From the NCBI GenBank assembly GCA_963854835.1, contig OY978525.1:96252136-96316135 (forward strand): a stretch of 64,000 nt of DNA. Reading direction: 5' to 3'. This document shows, in pieces, positions 54,181-64,000 of this stretch; the first letter of the stretch is position 1; every line of letters begins with the position of its first letter. This stretch comes from Megamerina dolium (taxonomy: Eukaryota > Arthropoda > Insecta > Diptera > Megamerinidae). The notes under the pieces were generated by a model that was given only the letters and a program-made list of their open reading frames with translations, was not told the origin of the DNA and made no database searches. The position numbers and the translations under genes are program-made.

Positions 54181-56739
54181 GTGGGTGGCCCCATCATTCA
54201 CATTTCACAACTACAGCGTGTGCCAAGCAGCTTGACTATTGATGGAAAATTGGACAATATGGAATTCATGTTAACCCTGGACACTGGTGCATCACATTCT
54301 ATAATCAAGAGCGATTTGGTAAAAAGGTTTGAGCCTTTAATGGGAATAAAATTGCGTACAGCAACGGGTGAGGATGCACAAATTCTGGGCAAGATAAAGA
54401 AACGAGTATCTATTGGAAATTGCACATGGGAACATGAATTCATTGTGGCCGACATCATCGATGACGTAATAATTGGTGTTGATTTTATGATTGACAACGG
54501 ATTTACTTTAGATTTAAATCAACGGATACTACGTTATGCAAATGTCGAACTACCATTGAACATCGGTTACAAGCGTAGTGGGAACATCAAACGAGTACTG
54601 GCATGTCAACGCCAAGAGGTTCCAGCAAAATCAGAAGCGGTGATATGGGCACAGATGAATGTGGATGATGGGACAGGCAAGTTGTGGCTGGTGGAAGCAG
54701 ATAAAGAAATAACGAATAAAAACATCATACTTGGTAGGACGTTAGTAGAACCTAAAGAAAATGGAATAGTACCGGTGCGAATTTTAAATCCAACTAATAC
54801 ATCTACAGTTGTAAAGAAAGGAATGGTGATTGGTCATTGCCAGGAAGTTACTGCCGTAGTAGACTGCGAAAAGGGTTCGTCGATAAAAAGTGGAAGATCA
54901 GGAACTGGCAAGGCGGAAATAAAAGCACAGATGGAGGAATGGGCAGGTGTGCTTACCAAACAGCAAAAAGAAAAGGCTTTACAAGTATTGGAGAAGTACA
55001 GTTCAATATTTTCTTCAAATGGAAAAACTGGAGGACGAACAACCATCGTGAAGCATCACATTGACACCGGTGATTCTAGACCAATTCGTCAAGCACCACG
55101 ACGAGTTCCATTGGCCAAAAGAGACGAAGCCATTAAACTGATTTCCGATATGCAGAAACAAGGTGTTATTGAACCATCAGCGAGTCCATGGAGTTCACCA
55201 GTTGTGCTGGTAAAGAAAAAGGATGGAAGTACTCGATTCTGTGTGGATTACAGAAAGCTAAATGATATTACGAAAAAAGACAGCTATCCACTGCCAAGAA
55301 TCGATGACACTCTGGACACACTATCTGGTGCGAAGTGGTTCTCAACTCTTGATTTGCAAAGTGGCTACTGGCAAGTGGAACTTGGTAAGGAAGACAAAGA
55401 GAAAACAGCTTTCAGTATTGGCGATGGTCTATGGCAATTTACAGTCATGCCATTTGGTTTATGCAATGCGCCAGCTACTTTCGAACGTTTGATGGAGCGT
55501 GTACTCAGAGGACTACACTGGAAAACGTGCTTGGTGTACCTCGATGACATTATTGTGATGGGAAAAGATTTTAACGACCACCTGGAAAAGTTGAAAGAAG
55601 TATTTGAGCGTATACAATCAGCAGGGCTTAAACTGAATATGAAAAAGTGTTCACTCTTCAGGCGAGAAGTTAAATATCTTGGTCATAAAGTAACAACAGA
55701 AGGGGTACATACCGACGAGGAGAAAGTAGCAGCAGTTCAAGAATGGCCTATTCCGTCGAATCTTCACGAGCTAAGGAGCTTCCTAGGCTTATGCACCTAC
55801 TATAGACGATTTGTTCCTGGATTTGCAAACATCGCCAGCAGTCTGCATGAGTTGACAAGAAAGAACAAACCATTTGTGTGGGGCGAGGACCAACAGAAAG
55901 CATTCGAACAGCTGAAAGAAAAACTCTGTTCAGCACCAATATTAGCGTATCCAGTACCTGGTCAAAAGTTTGTGTTGGACACAGATGCGAGTGGCTATGG
56001 AATAGGTGGTGTGCTCTCTCAGATCATAGATGGGCAAGAAAAAGTAATAGCATACTACAGTAAAATCCTGTCGAAGTCAGAAAGAAATTACTGTGTCACA
56101 CGAAGAGAGTTGCTCGCAATACTGGAATGTGTAAAGTATTTCCATAAATACTTGTACGGTCAGTCATTTCATCTACGAACTGACCACTCAGCGCTAAGGT
56201 GGTTATTGCAATTTAAAAACCCAGAAGGACAATTGGCGCGCTGGATTGAAAGGCTGCAGAGTTATGATTTTACCATCGAACATCGTAAAGGAGGACATCA
56301 CGGCAACGCGGATGCTCTATCTCGTCGTCCTTGCAAAATGGAATGTAAACATTGTTCTCGAGTGGAAAGCAAGGAGCACATTGTCGACATACGACTTACG
56401 AATATATTGCCGGAGGAGTCATGGACCACCGAACGAGTGCAAGAAGATCAGCGGAACGACCCAGATCTCGTAAAGATTATGGAATACAAGGAGCAGGGCA
56501 TACGTCCAGATTGGCAAGAAATGGCTAATGAGAGTCCAATAGCAAAGGCATACTGGGCGCAGTGGCAAAGCCTGCACTTACGAGACGGATGTTTATTCCG
56601 AGCATGGGAAAGTGTGGATGGAAAAATCACTAATGATCTTCTAGTGGTACCCAAGGCGAGAATAAATGAAGTGATAGCTGAGTATCACAATGCCTCCAGT
56701 GGAGGGCATTGGGAATCACCAAAACCGTCGAGAAAATAA
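54181..56739 (+). CDS. gypsy Pol, protease-RT-RNase H part
   Basis: 852 residues from a GTG-led point. In practice the frame opens upstream of the Gag stop and is entered by -1 frameshifting. Protease: LDTGASHS (DTGA at 34-37). Reverse transcriptase: fingers VDYRKLND, active site YLDDIIVM (about 453-460). RNase H: LDTDASGYGIGGVL (about 598-611) and LRTDHSALRWL. It ends in the integrase zinc-finger region because of a frame break near 56710; the integrase continues in another frame. Confidence 0.93.
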   Translation: MGGPIIHISQLQRVPSSLTIDGKLDNMEFMLTLDTGASHSIIKSDLVKRFEPLMGIKLRTATGEDAQILGKIKKRVSIGNCTWEHEFIVADIIDDVIIGVDFMIDNGFTLDLNQRILRYANVELPLNIGYKRSGNIKRVLACQRQEVPAKSEAVIWAQMNVDDGTGKLWLVEADKEITNKNIILGRTLVEPKENGIVPVRILNPTNTSTVVKKGMVIGHCQEVTAVVDCEKGSSIKSGRSGTGKAEIKAQMEEWAGVLTKQQKEKALQVLEKYSSIFSSNGKTGGRTTIVKHHIDTGDSRPIRQAPRRVPLAKRDEAIKLISDMQKQGVIEPSASPWSSPVVLVKKKDGSTRFCVDYRKLNDITKKDSYPLPRIDDTLDTLSGAKWFSTLDLQSGYWQVELGKEDKEKTAFSIGDGLWQFTVMPFGLCNAPATFERLMERVLRGLHWKTCLVYLDDIIVMGKDFNDHLEKLKEVFERIQSAGLKLNMKKCSLFRREVKYLGHKVTTEGVHTDEEKVAAVQEWPIPSNLHELRSFLGLCTYYRRFVPGFANIASSLHELTRKNKPFVWGEDQQKAFEQLKEKLCSAPILAYPVPGQKFVLDTDASGYGIGGVLSQIIDGQEKVIAYYSKILSKSERNYCVTRRELLAILECVKYFHKYLYGQSFHLRTDHSALRWLLQFKNPEGQLARWIERLQSYDFTIEHRKGGHHGNADALSRRPCKMECKHCSRVESKEHIVDIRLTNILPEESWTTERVQEDQRNDPDLVKIMEYKEQGIRPDWQEMANESPIAKAYWAQWQSLHLRDGCLFRAWESVDGKITNDLLVVPKARINEVIAEYHNASSGGHWESPKPSRK

Positions 56740-57725
56740 AGAACCGATTTTATTGGGTTGGATGTCATGACCATGTCGCTGATTTGATTCGGAAATGTAA
56801 GCAATGTGCAATGGCCAAAGGTCCCACTAAGAAAAGTCGTGGTAAGATGCACCAATACACCGTGGGTGCTCCATTTGAGCGGATTGCTATGGACATAGCT
56901 GGACCATTTCCAATAAGCAACGCAGGAAACAAGTATGTTCTGGTGGTTATAGATTACTTCAGTAAATGGCCTGAAGTATACCCCATTCCAAATCAGGAAG
57001 CTAGTACAGTTGCGGATGTATTCGTCAACCAATGGGTTACTCGTTTTGGTGTACCGATGGAATTACACTCAGACCAAGGTCGAAATTTCGAATCAGTTGT
57101 ATTCCAAGAGATATGCCGTATGCTGGGTATATACAAAACTCGTACAACACCTTTGCATCCACAATCTGATGGCATGGTAGAACGATTTAACCGTACCTTG
57201 GAGGAATATTTGAGAAAAGTCGTAGATAAATACCAAAGAGACTGGGATGTACATATACCAATGTTCCTCATGGCATATCGATGCGCACAACATGATACGA
57301 CGGCTACTACACCGGCAATGGCAATTTTTGGAAACGAGTTAAGACTGCCAGCTGATTTAAAATTTGGAGTCGTAACACCAACGAGATCAACCGAAGGTAA
57401 TTATACTAGCGAAAAGCGGGAACAGTTGGATGAAGTACATCGGTTCATCAGAGAGCGGTCGCAGATGATAAGCGATAAGATCAAGGCCAGGTATGACTTG
57501 AAAGCAAATTCAAAAGGGTTCTATGAAGGAGAGCTTGTAATGCTTCATAATCCACAACGAAAGAAAGGCCTGTCTCCTAAACTACAGACTCATTGGGAAG
57601 GACCATATGAGATTATAGCAAAGATAAATGACGTAGTGTATCGCATTCAACGTGCCTGGAATAAAAGAGCAAAGTTTAAAGTAGTGCACTTGGAGCGACT
57701 TGCGCCATATCGAGGGGAAGTATAA
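56709..57725 (+). CDS. gypsy integrase part, separated by a frame break
   Basis: 338 residues as an isolated frame. The second half of the HHCC finger (CKQC, 36-39) is here; the histidine half lies in the preceding frame. The catalytic core DDE residues appear in MDIAGPF, HSDQGRNFES and HPQSDGMVERFNR. The C-terminal part GPYEIIAKINDVVYRI and VVHLERLAPY is the gypsy-type GPF/Y-like module. This copy cannot make a normal Pol by itself, but could be mobilised by an intact relative. Confidence 0.92.
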   Translation: MGITKTVEKIKNRFYWVGCHDHVADLIRKCKQCAMAKGPTKKSRGKMHQYTVGAPFERIAMDIAGPFPISNAGNKYVLVVIDYFSKWPEVYPIPNQEASTVADVFVNQWVTRFGVPMELHSDQGRNFESVVFQEICRMLGIYKTRTTPLHPQSDGMVERFNRTLEEYLRKVVDKYQRDWDVHIPMFLMAYRCAQHDTTATTPAMAIFGNELRLPADLKFGVVTPTRSTEGNYTSEKREQLDEVHRFIRERSQMISDKIKARYDLKANSKGFYEGELVMLHNPQRKKGLSPKLQTHWEGPYEIIAKINDVVYRIQRAWNKRAKFKVVHLERLAPYRGEV

Positions 57726-57763
57726 AAACTTGTTCGGGACGAACAAGGTTAAGAGGAGGGCAG

Positions 57764-58201
57764 TGTAACGAGTATCGATAGTTGATTACTCATCACTATT
57801 GTGACTGACTCTATTGGCAGCATCGAAAAGAATGTCAACAAAAAGAAATAAGCGATAACCAGAACAAGCCAACGAGAAAGGAAGAGAAGAATCTCGATAA
57901 AGGAAGATTCTGGGGTGTTGCCAACAGAGTATAAATAGAGCCAGTGTTGAGAATTGAAATCTAATCTAATTCCGAACGTGATTGCGACAACATTTATACA
58001 GAGGCAAAAGTTGCAAGTACATTTAAGTGTTATAGTAAATAGTTGATTGTAAACAGTGTTGATTGTAAATAGAGATTATTAAATAAATTGTTGCTGTATA
58101 TAGTTGTATAAAATAAGTGTTGCAGTTATCATTAACAGAATCCAGTGATCGAACAAGGTAATTCAAATAGAATTAAACGTTCACAGAATAAAAACGTAAC
58201 A
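57764..58201 (+). repeat. 3' LTR of the gypsy element
   Basis: 438 bp, matching the 5' LTR base for base as far as I compared. It is preceded by the purine-rich tract AGAGGAGGGCAG. Confidence 0.95.
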
Positions 58202-58205
58202 ATAT

Positions 58206-58669
58206 GATAAAATAATTTTTTTTTTAATCGGATGTCAAATTGACATGCGGTATTGTTTCGGGTTAATAGATTCTAAATAACTATTACTAAAATTGTATCA
58301 GCAATTTGCCTTCTGCTTACAACGGCTTAGTTGGCAACACAATGTGATACATACATTAACTCACCCATTGACATTTAACGAAATTTTTCTCAACTCAACA
58401 AAAACAAAATACGAAGTGAAAACCATAGGAGGAAAGGTAGAAACTCGAAATTTTATTTCGTTTTTCTTGATTGAGATTGGATTTATTTGTATGAATCCAT
58501 TTCTATATTAAAATCAATAAGTGAAATATTCAAAGAGAAACATATTACTCCATTGTACGAAAGTGAAGTATTTACAAAAAATAACTATACATATTGTACG
58601 TACATCCAATAAAGAGGAATAACAATATTTTATTTTTACTTGTCTAGTGAAAACAATTTAAAAGAAAAC
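58206..58669. other. 5' flank of Mob4 copy 2
   Basis: The part from about 58310 resembles the 5' flank of Mob4 copy 1 and probably carries its duplicated promoter. No other gene is seen. Confidence 0.6.
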
Positions 58670-59751
58670 ATGAAGATGGCTGATGGTACAACAATTTTAC
58701 GCAGAAACAGACCTGGAACAAAAGCAAAGGTAATGGAAATGTATAGCCCATATAATTTTATACACACAAAAAAACAGTTCACACCCTAATATGCAAATTT
58801 ATTTAAACGGGCACAGCCATTACACTTTCCACACATAGTGGTTGATTAAATATAGTATATTCATTTTTATTGTTAACCACTAGCCCCCAAGTTATGTCAG
58901 ATTTAAAATCTATCTTCAACTGAGTCGATACTAAATTAACGATGGATCTTAATTATAATTAACTAAGATACAATTTCGATTGATTTTTTATTTTTGTTAA
59001 CAGGATTTTAACCGTTGGCCAGATGAACCACTTGACGAAATGGACAGTACTTTAGCTGTGCAACAATATATACAGCAACTCATTAAGCGTGACCCATCAA
59101 ACGTGGACCTAATATTGACAATGCCAGAAGCACAAGATGAAGGAGTATGGAAATATGAGCATCTGAGGTGAAGAACAACGATATTTTTACCAATTTCTTA
59201 TGGATTTGAATTGAATGATTTCATTTTATTCGTGTTTAGGCAATTTTGTATGGAACTAAATGGCCTTGCTGTTCGTTTGCAAAAACAGTGTTCACCGACG
59301 ACATGCACACAAATGACTGCCACCGATCAATGGATATTTCTTTGCGCTGCACACAAGACTCCTAAAGAATGTCCCGCCATCGACTATACACGACACACCT
59401 TGGATGGTGCTGCATGTTTATTGAATAGCAATAAATATTTTCCAAGCAGGTAATGTACATATTAACACTATTTGTTAAATGAATGTGCATTAATAATTTG
59501 TAACCTCATGTAGAATTTCAATCAAGGAAGCATCTGTTACAAAATTGGGATCAGTTTGTCGGCGTGTGTATCGAATTTTTTCACATGCGTACTTCCATCA
59601 TCGGCGGATATTTGATGAATTCGAAGCTGAAACGTATTTATGCCATCGTTTCACTCATTTTGTCATAAAATATAATCTTATGTCCAAGGAGAACTTAATA
59701 GTACCAATTAATGAGGAGGAAACAGCAGCGCCCGGTGAAAGTGATGCATAA
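58670..59751 (+). CDS. Mob4: Mob4 (MOB/phocein), copy 2, 4 exons
   Basis: Exons: 58670-58729, 59004-59167, 59240-59449, 59514-59751. Exon lengths (60, 164, 210, 238) equal those of copy 1 exactly, giving 223 residues. It differs from copy 1 only at A183, H193 and I196, whereas introns and many synonymous sites differ. All splice sites are canonical, so it looks functional. Introns are retained, so it arose by DNA duplication and not by retrotransposition. A183 is the residue I would expect in fly Mob4; H193 and I196 are probably derived. Confidence 0.96.
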
Positions 59752-61104
59752 AATACGGTGCAGTAACGCATCTTGCATACGTACATGTATGGAATACATG
59801 AAAAACACTCATAGATTGAAAATCCATAAACAAACAGCAACCGAATATATAGAATAATAAGAACCATTGGAATCATAATATTCACTAAAATACAACATAA
59901 CTGACATGAATTGTAAGGGAATACCAAAAATGAGAAAACACATAAAAATTAACATCCTTCTCCGGGAAAAACAAAACTATATAAACCGCGTGAAATGCGA
60001 AAAGTATAAGTTATAATTTATATTGGTACATATACACATATATATTTAAATACTTAACTATATACAATTCTGAAAAAAATTGTAATGAAATTGTAATAAT
60101 TCAATATTACAAAGATCAATTTTACTATTGAAATATTTTGTGTATACCTTTTGGAATTTTTTCAACAACTTTTGATTAATATTTTGTCGAATATAATTTT
60201 CCTATGGAATTTTACTTATATGAAGAATGTATTGTAGTAATTACGTATTAGTTATATATTATCAAAAACTACACTCGTTATGTATGATTTATATATTGTT
60301 TAAATTTATGTTCTCGAGGCGATATAAATTTTTGTTCTTTCATATAATTGCATATACATATTCGATAAAATTTATAAATATACAACTGTTTGCCTAATAA
60401 ATTTTAATACAACTTCAGATTGTATTGAGTATCAAGAGAGGGTTTATGATTTTTTCCAATCGTTTGAATCGAATTTATGAATTATATTGGTTATCATGTT
60501 AAGGACAACATTTTCCTCCAGCGTTTGAGTTAATTTTGCGAATTATATTAGATATCAAGTTAAGAATAGCATTCGAGATTATACATTATGGTGCTTGTTG
60601 AGGAACAACATCAATTCGTAGCCTGTATCTCTAGCATAAATATTAAGTCTTCAAATTTGTTTCATTTCGTTTTCGAAATTTATTACTAATTACTGCTCAT
60701 ACTAATTTTGGTTTAATTAAATAATTATATGTGTGTAATTGGCTATTGAAAAAAAAAAACAAGAAAAATATTATTTTAACTCAAATTATATTTATTATTA
60801 TTTTTTTACTTATGCATTCTGAACACAAATTAAACTTTTAGCAATGATTCGGGCAACTTTTTGTGATAGCAGCAACAGAACTTACCATACATAATATCAA
60901 CAATGATACTTTAGAAAAGTAGGGTTAAAAAATATATAGTTAAAGTTGTGACCAAAAACAATTTTAATCGTAGAACCAATAGCTATTAGTTAAAATTTTT
61001 AGTCATTTATTATAAATCAATTTTATAAACTCATAGCCCATTTTTCTTTTTCCAAAAGTTTTTAATTAGTTTAGTATTTTACTAGCACCGATTTGGGGCT
61101 GCCT
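59752..61104. other. 3' flank shared by Mob4 copy 2 and the Rpp25-like gene (convergent)
   Basis: The first part aligns with the downstream region of Mob4 copy 1. The rest is AT-rich. No additional gene is supported. Confidence 0.55.
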
Positions 61105-62431
61105 TTATTGTTGTGTATCTTTCGTCATTTTGCTACGTTGTTTAGATTCACCCGATTTATTTCTATACTTTGTTTTCTTTATTGCGCCAGTATCAGACTG
61201 TCTGTGCTGATGCTGCTTTCCATGTGTCGTAGGCTGTTCTTGCTGCGGCCGTTTTTCTTGTTCTTGCTGCACTTCTTCTTTTGGTTGTGATTGCTGTTGT
61301 TGCTGTTGATGTTGCTGCTGCTGCTGTTGATGTTTTGACCTAGCACCATATCGTTGACGTGGGTTTTGTCCTGAATGTTGTTGCTGTTGTTGTGGACGCC
61401 GCCGTTGCGCATTGTTATCGGCACTTCCTTTAACGATTTTCGGATCGATCCAATAATCTGTTGTAGTATTCGGTTTCTGCAAACTAATAAAAATACAAAC
61501 ATATGAATTTGAATAGTAAAATTTGATGTAAAAATTACACAACAACCCAAAAAAAAAAAAATCAAACAATTTAGAAAGCAAGGATCCTCTTAGGATATAT
61601 AAGTACATTGAGAACGCTAAATACGATTTTATCTCAAGTTTTCTCCCAATAATAATAATAATAATAATAATAATAATTTCAATTCAGGTAATAATAATAT
61701 TCAACAATAGATTCTATTTGGCTTCTTTGGCATAATTCTATTGTTTTGTATTATCTAACTTAGCACTTACCCAGCAATACTGTCATTGATATTATCTAAA
61801 CTCATTAATATATGGAGGCAGGGTATTTTGCGATGTACTACAAGCTCATCTAAACCTTTCATTTGAGGTACCCAATATTCATCAACCCTTTGGAAAAAAA
61901 GGAAGAGATAGAAAAATCATTCTCTGTCAAAATTATAATTAATTAATTTAATGCACAAGAACAAACAGATTGAACATCTCATACTTACAATGTATAACAC
62001 ATACGTGTCACTTGATATAATGGATAATCACGTTTGAGAATCTCTGCACACGATATGGTCTTTACAACACCACCACCAGAACCACTCCATACAACTGTAC
62101 GATGAGTGCGATCGTCTAATGCCTTTTTCGCATACGAAATCACATTGCTGACTTTAGTGCCACCTTTAACCTTTTGTAGATAAACGAGAGAAGAAAAAAA
62201 AACATCATTTTATTGTCATGCTAGAGCTTGGTAGATGCCTTAGGTTAAATGGTGAGTGATTTTCTATACGGCCACCTCCACAATTATGCTTCTATAATTA
62301 ATTTCACTTACATGCATCCATAAAAAATCTTGCTTTTGCCCGTTTGCCGCTGTTGGCATGCAATCTGCAAATGGTAAATCGTCTTTTGTGATTTCCTTCT
62401 CAACATTTTCACCCTTACGATAGTGCATCAT
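61105..62431 (-). CDS. Rpp25: Rpp25-like Alba-domain protein, 4 exons
   Basis: Exons: 62431-62312, 62170-61989, 61887-61771, 61483-61105. The sum is 798 nt, 265 residues. The Alba domain occupies about 38-135, with the RNA-contacting KGGTKVSNVISYAKKAL, RTVVWSGSGGGVVKTISCAEILKR split across the usual strands, and the Rpp25-type VDEYWVPQMKGLDELVVHRK. Rpp25 pairs with Rpp20 in RNase P and RNase MRP, binding the P3 stem of the RNA. The C-terminal about 120 residues are an unusual Gln-rich, then charged, tail (QQQQQQ runs) ending in basic KKTKYRNKSGESKQRSK. I chose the first of two adjacent ATGs. Symbol given by family, not by orthology test. Confidence 0.88.
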
Positions 62432-64000
62432 TTTCTTTTTTAAGTGTAAATATTACTTCTCTTGCTTCTGTTGTTGTTGTTCGATTTCAATTCCAAACAA
62501 TGGCACTGGAAGCAAGCAAAAAAATAAGTTTTGAATAAAATATAATGCAATGTCAAATATTTATAAAACAAATAATTTTCCAGCGAAATTGATTTTAACA
62601 ATCAACTCGCTAACAACATCTATGTTACATCCTACTGAAGTGATTTCAAATGACAGTGAAAATCACAATTTGCAAATTCATTTTTTTTTTTTTTTCTAAA
62701 AGCACAGAAAACTGTTGAGAATTTAAAATTTTCACTCTCATGCTCTACTTTTACTTAATAGAAGTTGGGTGATGTAGTGTATAGTAAAATTGCAATTTCA
62801 CTGTGCTGCAAAAATGCTCGTGCTAAAAAAAAAAAAAAAACAATTAACACATTAATAAATTGGGTTACAAGCGTCAAGGTAAATTCTATGATAAAATTGT
62901 ACCACACACAACGACAGGAATTCCTCTAAGAGAATAAAAGCACATACCAACAAACTACTGGCCATAATGTGTTGATGTGATTGCGGAGGGTGTAGTTATG
63001 GGTGACCCATCAGCATTGTGAAACGAATGAGTACTTGTGTGCGTTGAAGACAACTTGATATACGGAGAAAATTGAATAATTATTCTGCACTTGCTATTGC
63101 CGCTATTATTGCTGCTGAAGAGAGTTAATTTGTTGTGGCTGCTACACACACACTAGAGTATACGTATTTGCAAATGTACATTGTGATTGGTAAGGGCGGC
63201 GAATGCGAATAAAACGAAAGTCAATAATACGAGTAAACGACAATTCAATTATTATCATTCATATGCACACCAACACACGCATCATTTCGCACAAGTTCTG
63301 TCGGATGTGTGTTTGTATGTGTGTGTGCATCAACAATTACGTACAATGCCTATGTTAACAACAAATTAGAAGCAACTTCAACATCATCACCAGCATATAA
63401 ACACTTGTTGAGGAGCGGTATTATCGAATGGGTTGGAATGGATGGTTGGATTTTGATGACCTTTTAAAAAATTCTCGTTCGGGAAAAGACAATTTCAGAA
63501 AATTATAAAGCAAAATTCATTATTGCACAATGCAAAAACATAAGGTAAACATCTAAGAGATGTTGAAGTTCACATATTTTTTCATATAAGAATAGTATTG
63601 TATATAAACACCCACACAAATGCCAATATTCACAAGGACACATCACTAACATACATCCAACAACAACCAATACACAATATAGGTTGAAATCAAGCAACAA
63701 ACAAATATATGTATGTATATTACACATAGACGCACCCACGCTCACAATATGTACAATAGATTTTATATACATATGCATGCAACAACTAAAGAATGGCTAA
63801 GAATTTCTAAATGGAATGTATTCGAAATTCTTCATATTCGCATCATCATAATCATCATCATTATAATCATACAATATCATCGAAAGCAGAGACAACTTTA
63901 TCAACACCAACACCGACAGCCGACAACCAACATTACAATCATTGTCACATTCACTTCATCATCCAATTCATCGTCACCATCGTCAACTTAGTTGTTTGAC
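62432..64000. other. Gene-free right end
   Basis: This is probably the promoter region of the Rpp25-like gene, then intergenic DNA. Simple-sequence runs include poly-A/T (62684-62697, 62826-62841), CACACACAC near 63145-63153 and CATCATAATCATCATC near 63842-63860. The short frames at 62955-63149 and 63187-63991 are low complexity and I do not accept them. Confidence 0.5.

Larger units (their letters stand above)
52272..58201 (+). mobile_element. Ty3/gypsy LTR retrotransposon, nearly fresh
   Basis: 5,930 bp between 4-bp ATAT target duplications (52268-52271 and 58202-58205). Two 438-bp LTRs (52272-52709 and 57764-58201) begin TGTAACGAG, end CGTAACA, and look identical by eye. The primer-binding site TGGTGTCAGAAGTGGGA (52712-52728) fits a tRNA-Leu primer. 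The polypurine tract AAGAGGAGGG is at 57751-57760. Gag, then protease-RT-RNase H, then integrase lie between. No env frame exists, since integrase ends about 38 bp before the 3' LTR. Confidence 0.96.

Noticed and set aside
62955..63149. 64-codon minus-strand frame upstream of the Rpp25-like gene
   Set aside because: Ser/His/Asn-rich from simple repeats; no evidence of a coding exon.

Overview
This window looks like chromosomal DNA of a higher fly (Schizophora; a tephritid-type genome is my best guess, not proven). It is AT-rich, has intron-bearing genes with GT-AG junctions, conserved dipteran Rab2, Mob4 and Rpp25-like genes, and many insect transposon classes (Tc1, mariner, piggyBac, Ty3/gypsy, RTE-type and RNase H-bearing non-LTR elements, and a tRNA-derived SINE).

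Layout. 1-10.6 kb is gene-poor and full of repeats: a truncated SINE, an (AT)n tract split by an intact Tc1 element, a second SINE split by a non-LTR fragment, decayed mariner and RTE pieces, and a 233-bp remnant of a gene from the neighbouring array. 10.7-37.7 kb is the centrepiece: four head-to-tail minus-strand genes (here A, B, C and D from low to high coordinate). They belong to the angiotensin-converting-enzyme family (peptidase M2, Ance-like). I could reconstruct every exon. In all four genes the splice phases sum to one open frame of about 1,184-1,224 residues: a signal peptide, then two consecutive ACE-type domains, then a tiny terminal exon. None of the eight domains keeps the HEXXH zinc motif, so they are predicted secreted pseudoenzymes. 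All four share a TATA-initiator core promoter layout. Transposon debris sits between and inside them.

37.7-62.4 kb is a housekeeping block. Rab2 (minus strand, 5 exons) stands head-to-head with Mob4 (plus strand, 4 exons). About 14 kb away is a second, complete Mob4 copy, and the space between is filled by non-LTR, piggyBac-like and a nearly fresh Ty3/gypsy element. An Rpp25-like (Alba-domain) gene converges on the second Mob4. The last 1.5 kb shows nothing I can assign.

How the parts relate. Rab2 (Golgi/ER trafficking), Mob4 (STRIPAK complex) and the RNase P/MRP subunit are unlinked cellular functions. The Ance-like array is a local gene-family expansion, probably of secreted non-catalytic proteins. 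The gypsy element carries a textbook -1 frameshift signal (GTTAAAC plus an 11-bp hairpin). Candidate novelties are the two-domain dead-ACE array, the Mob4 duplication, the SINE family with clear target-site duplications, and a roughly 300-bp palindrome just upstream of gene C.
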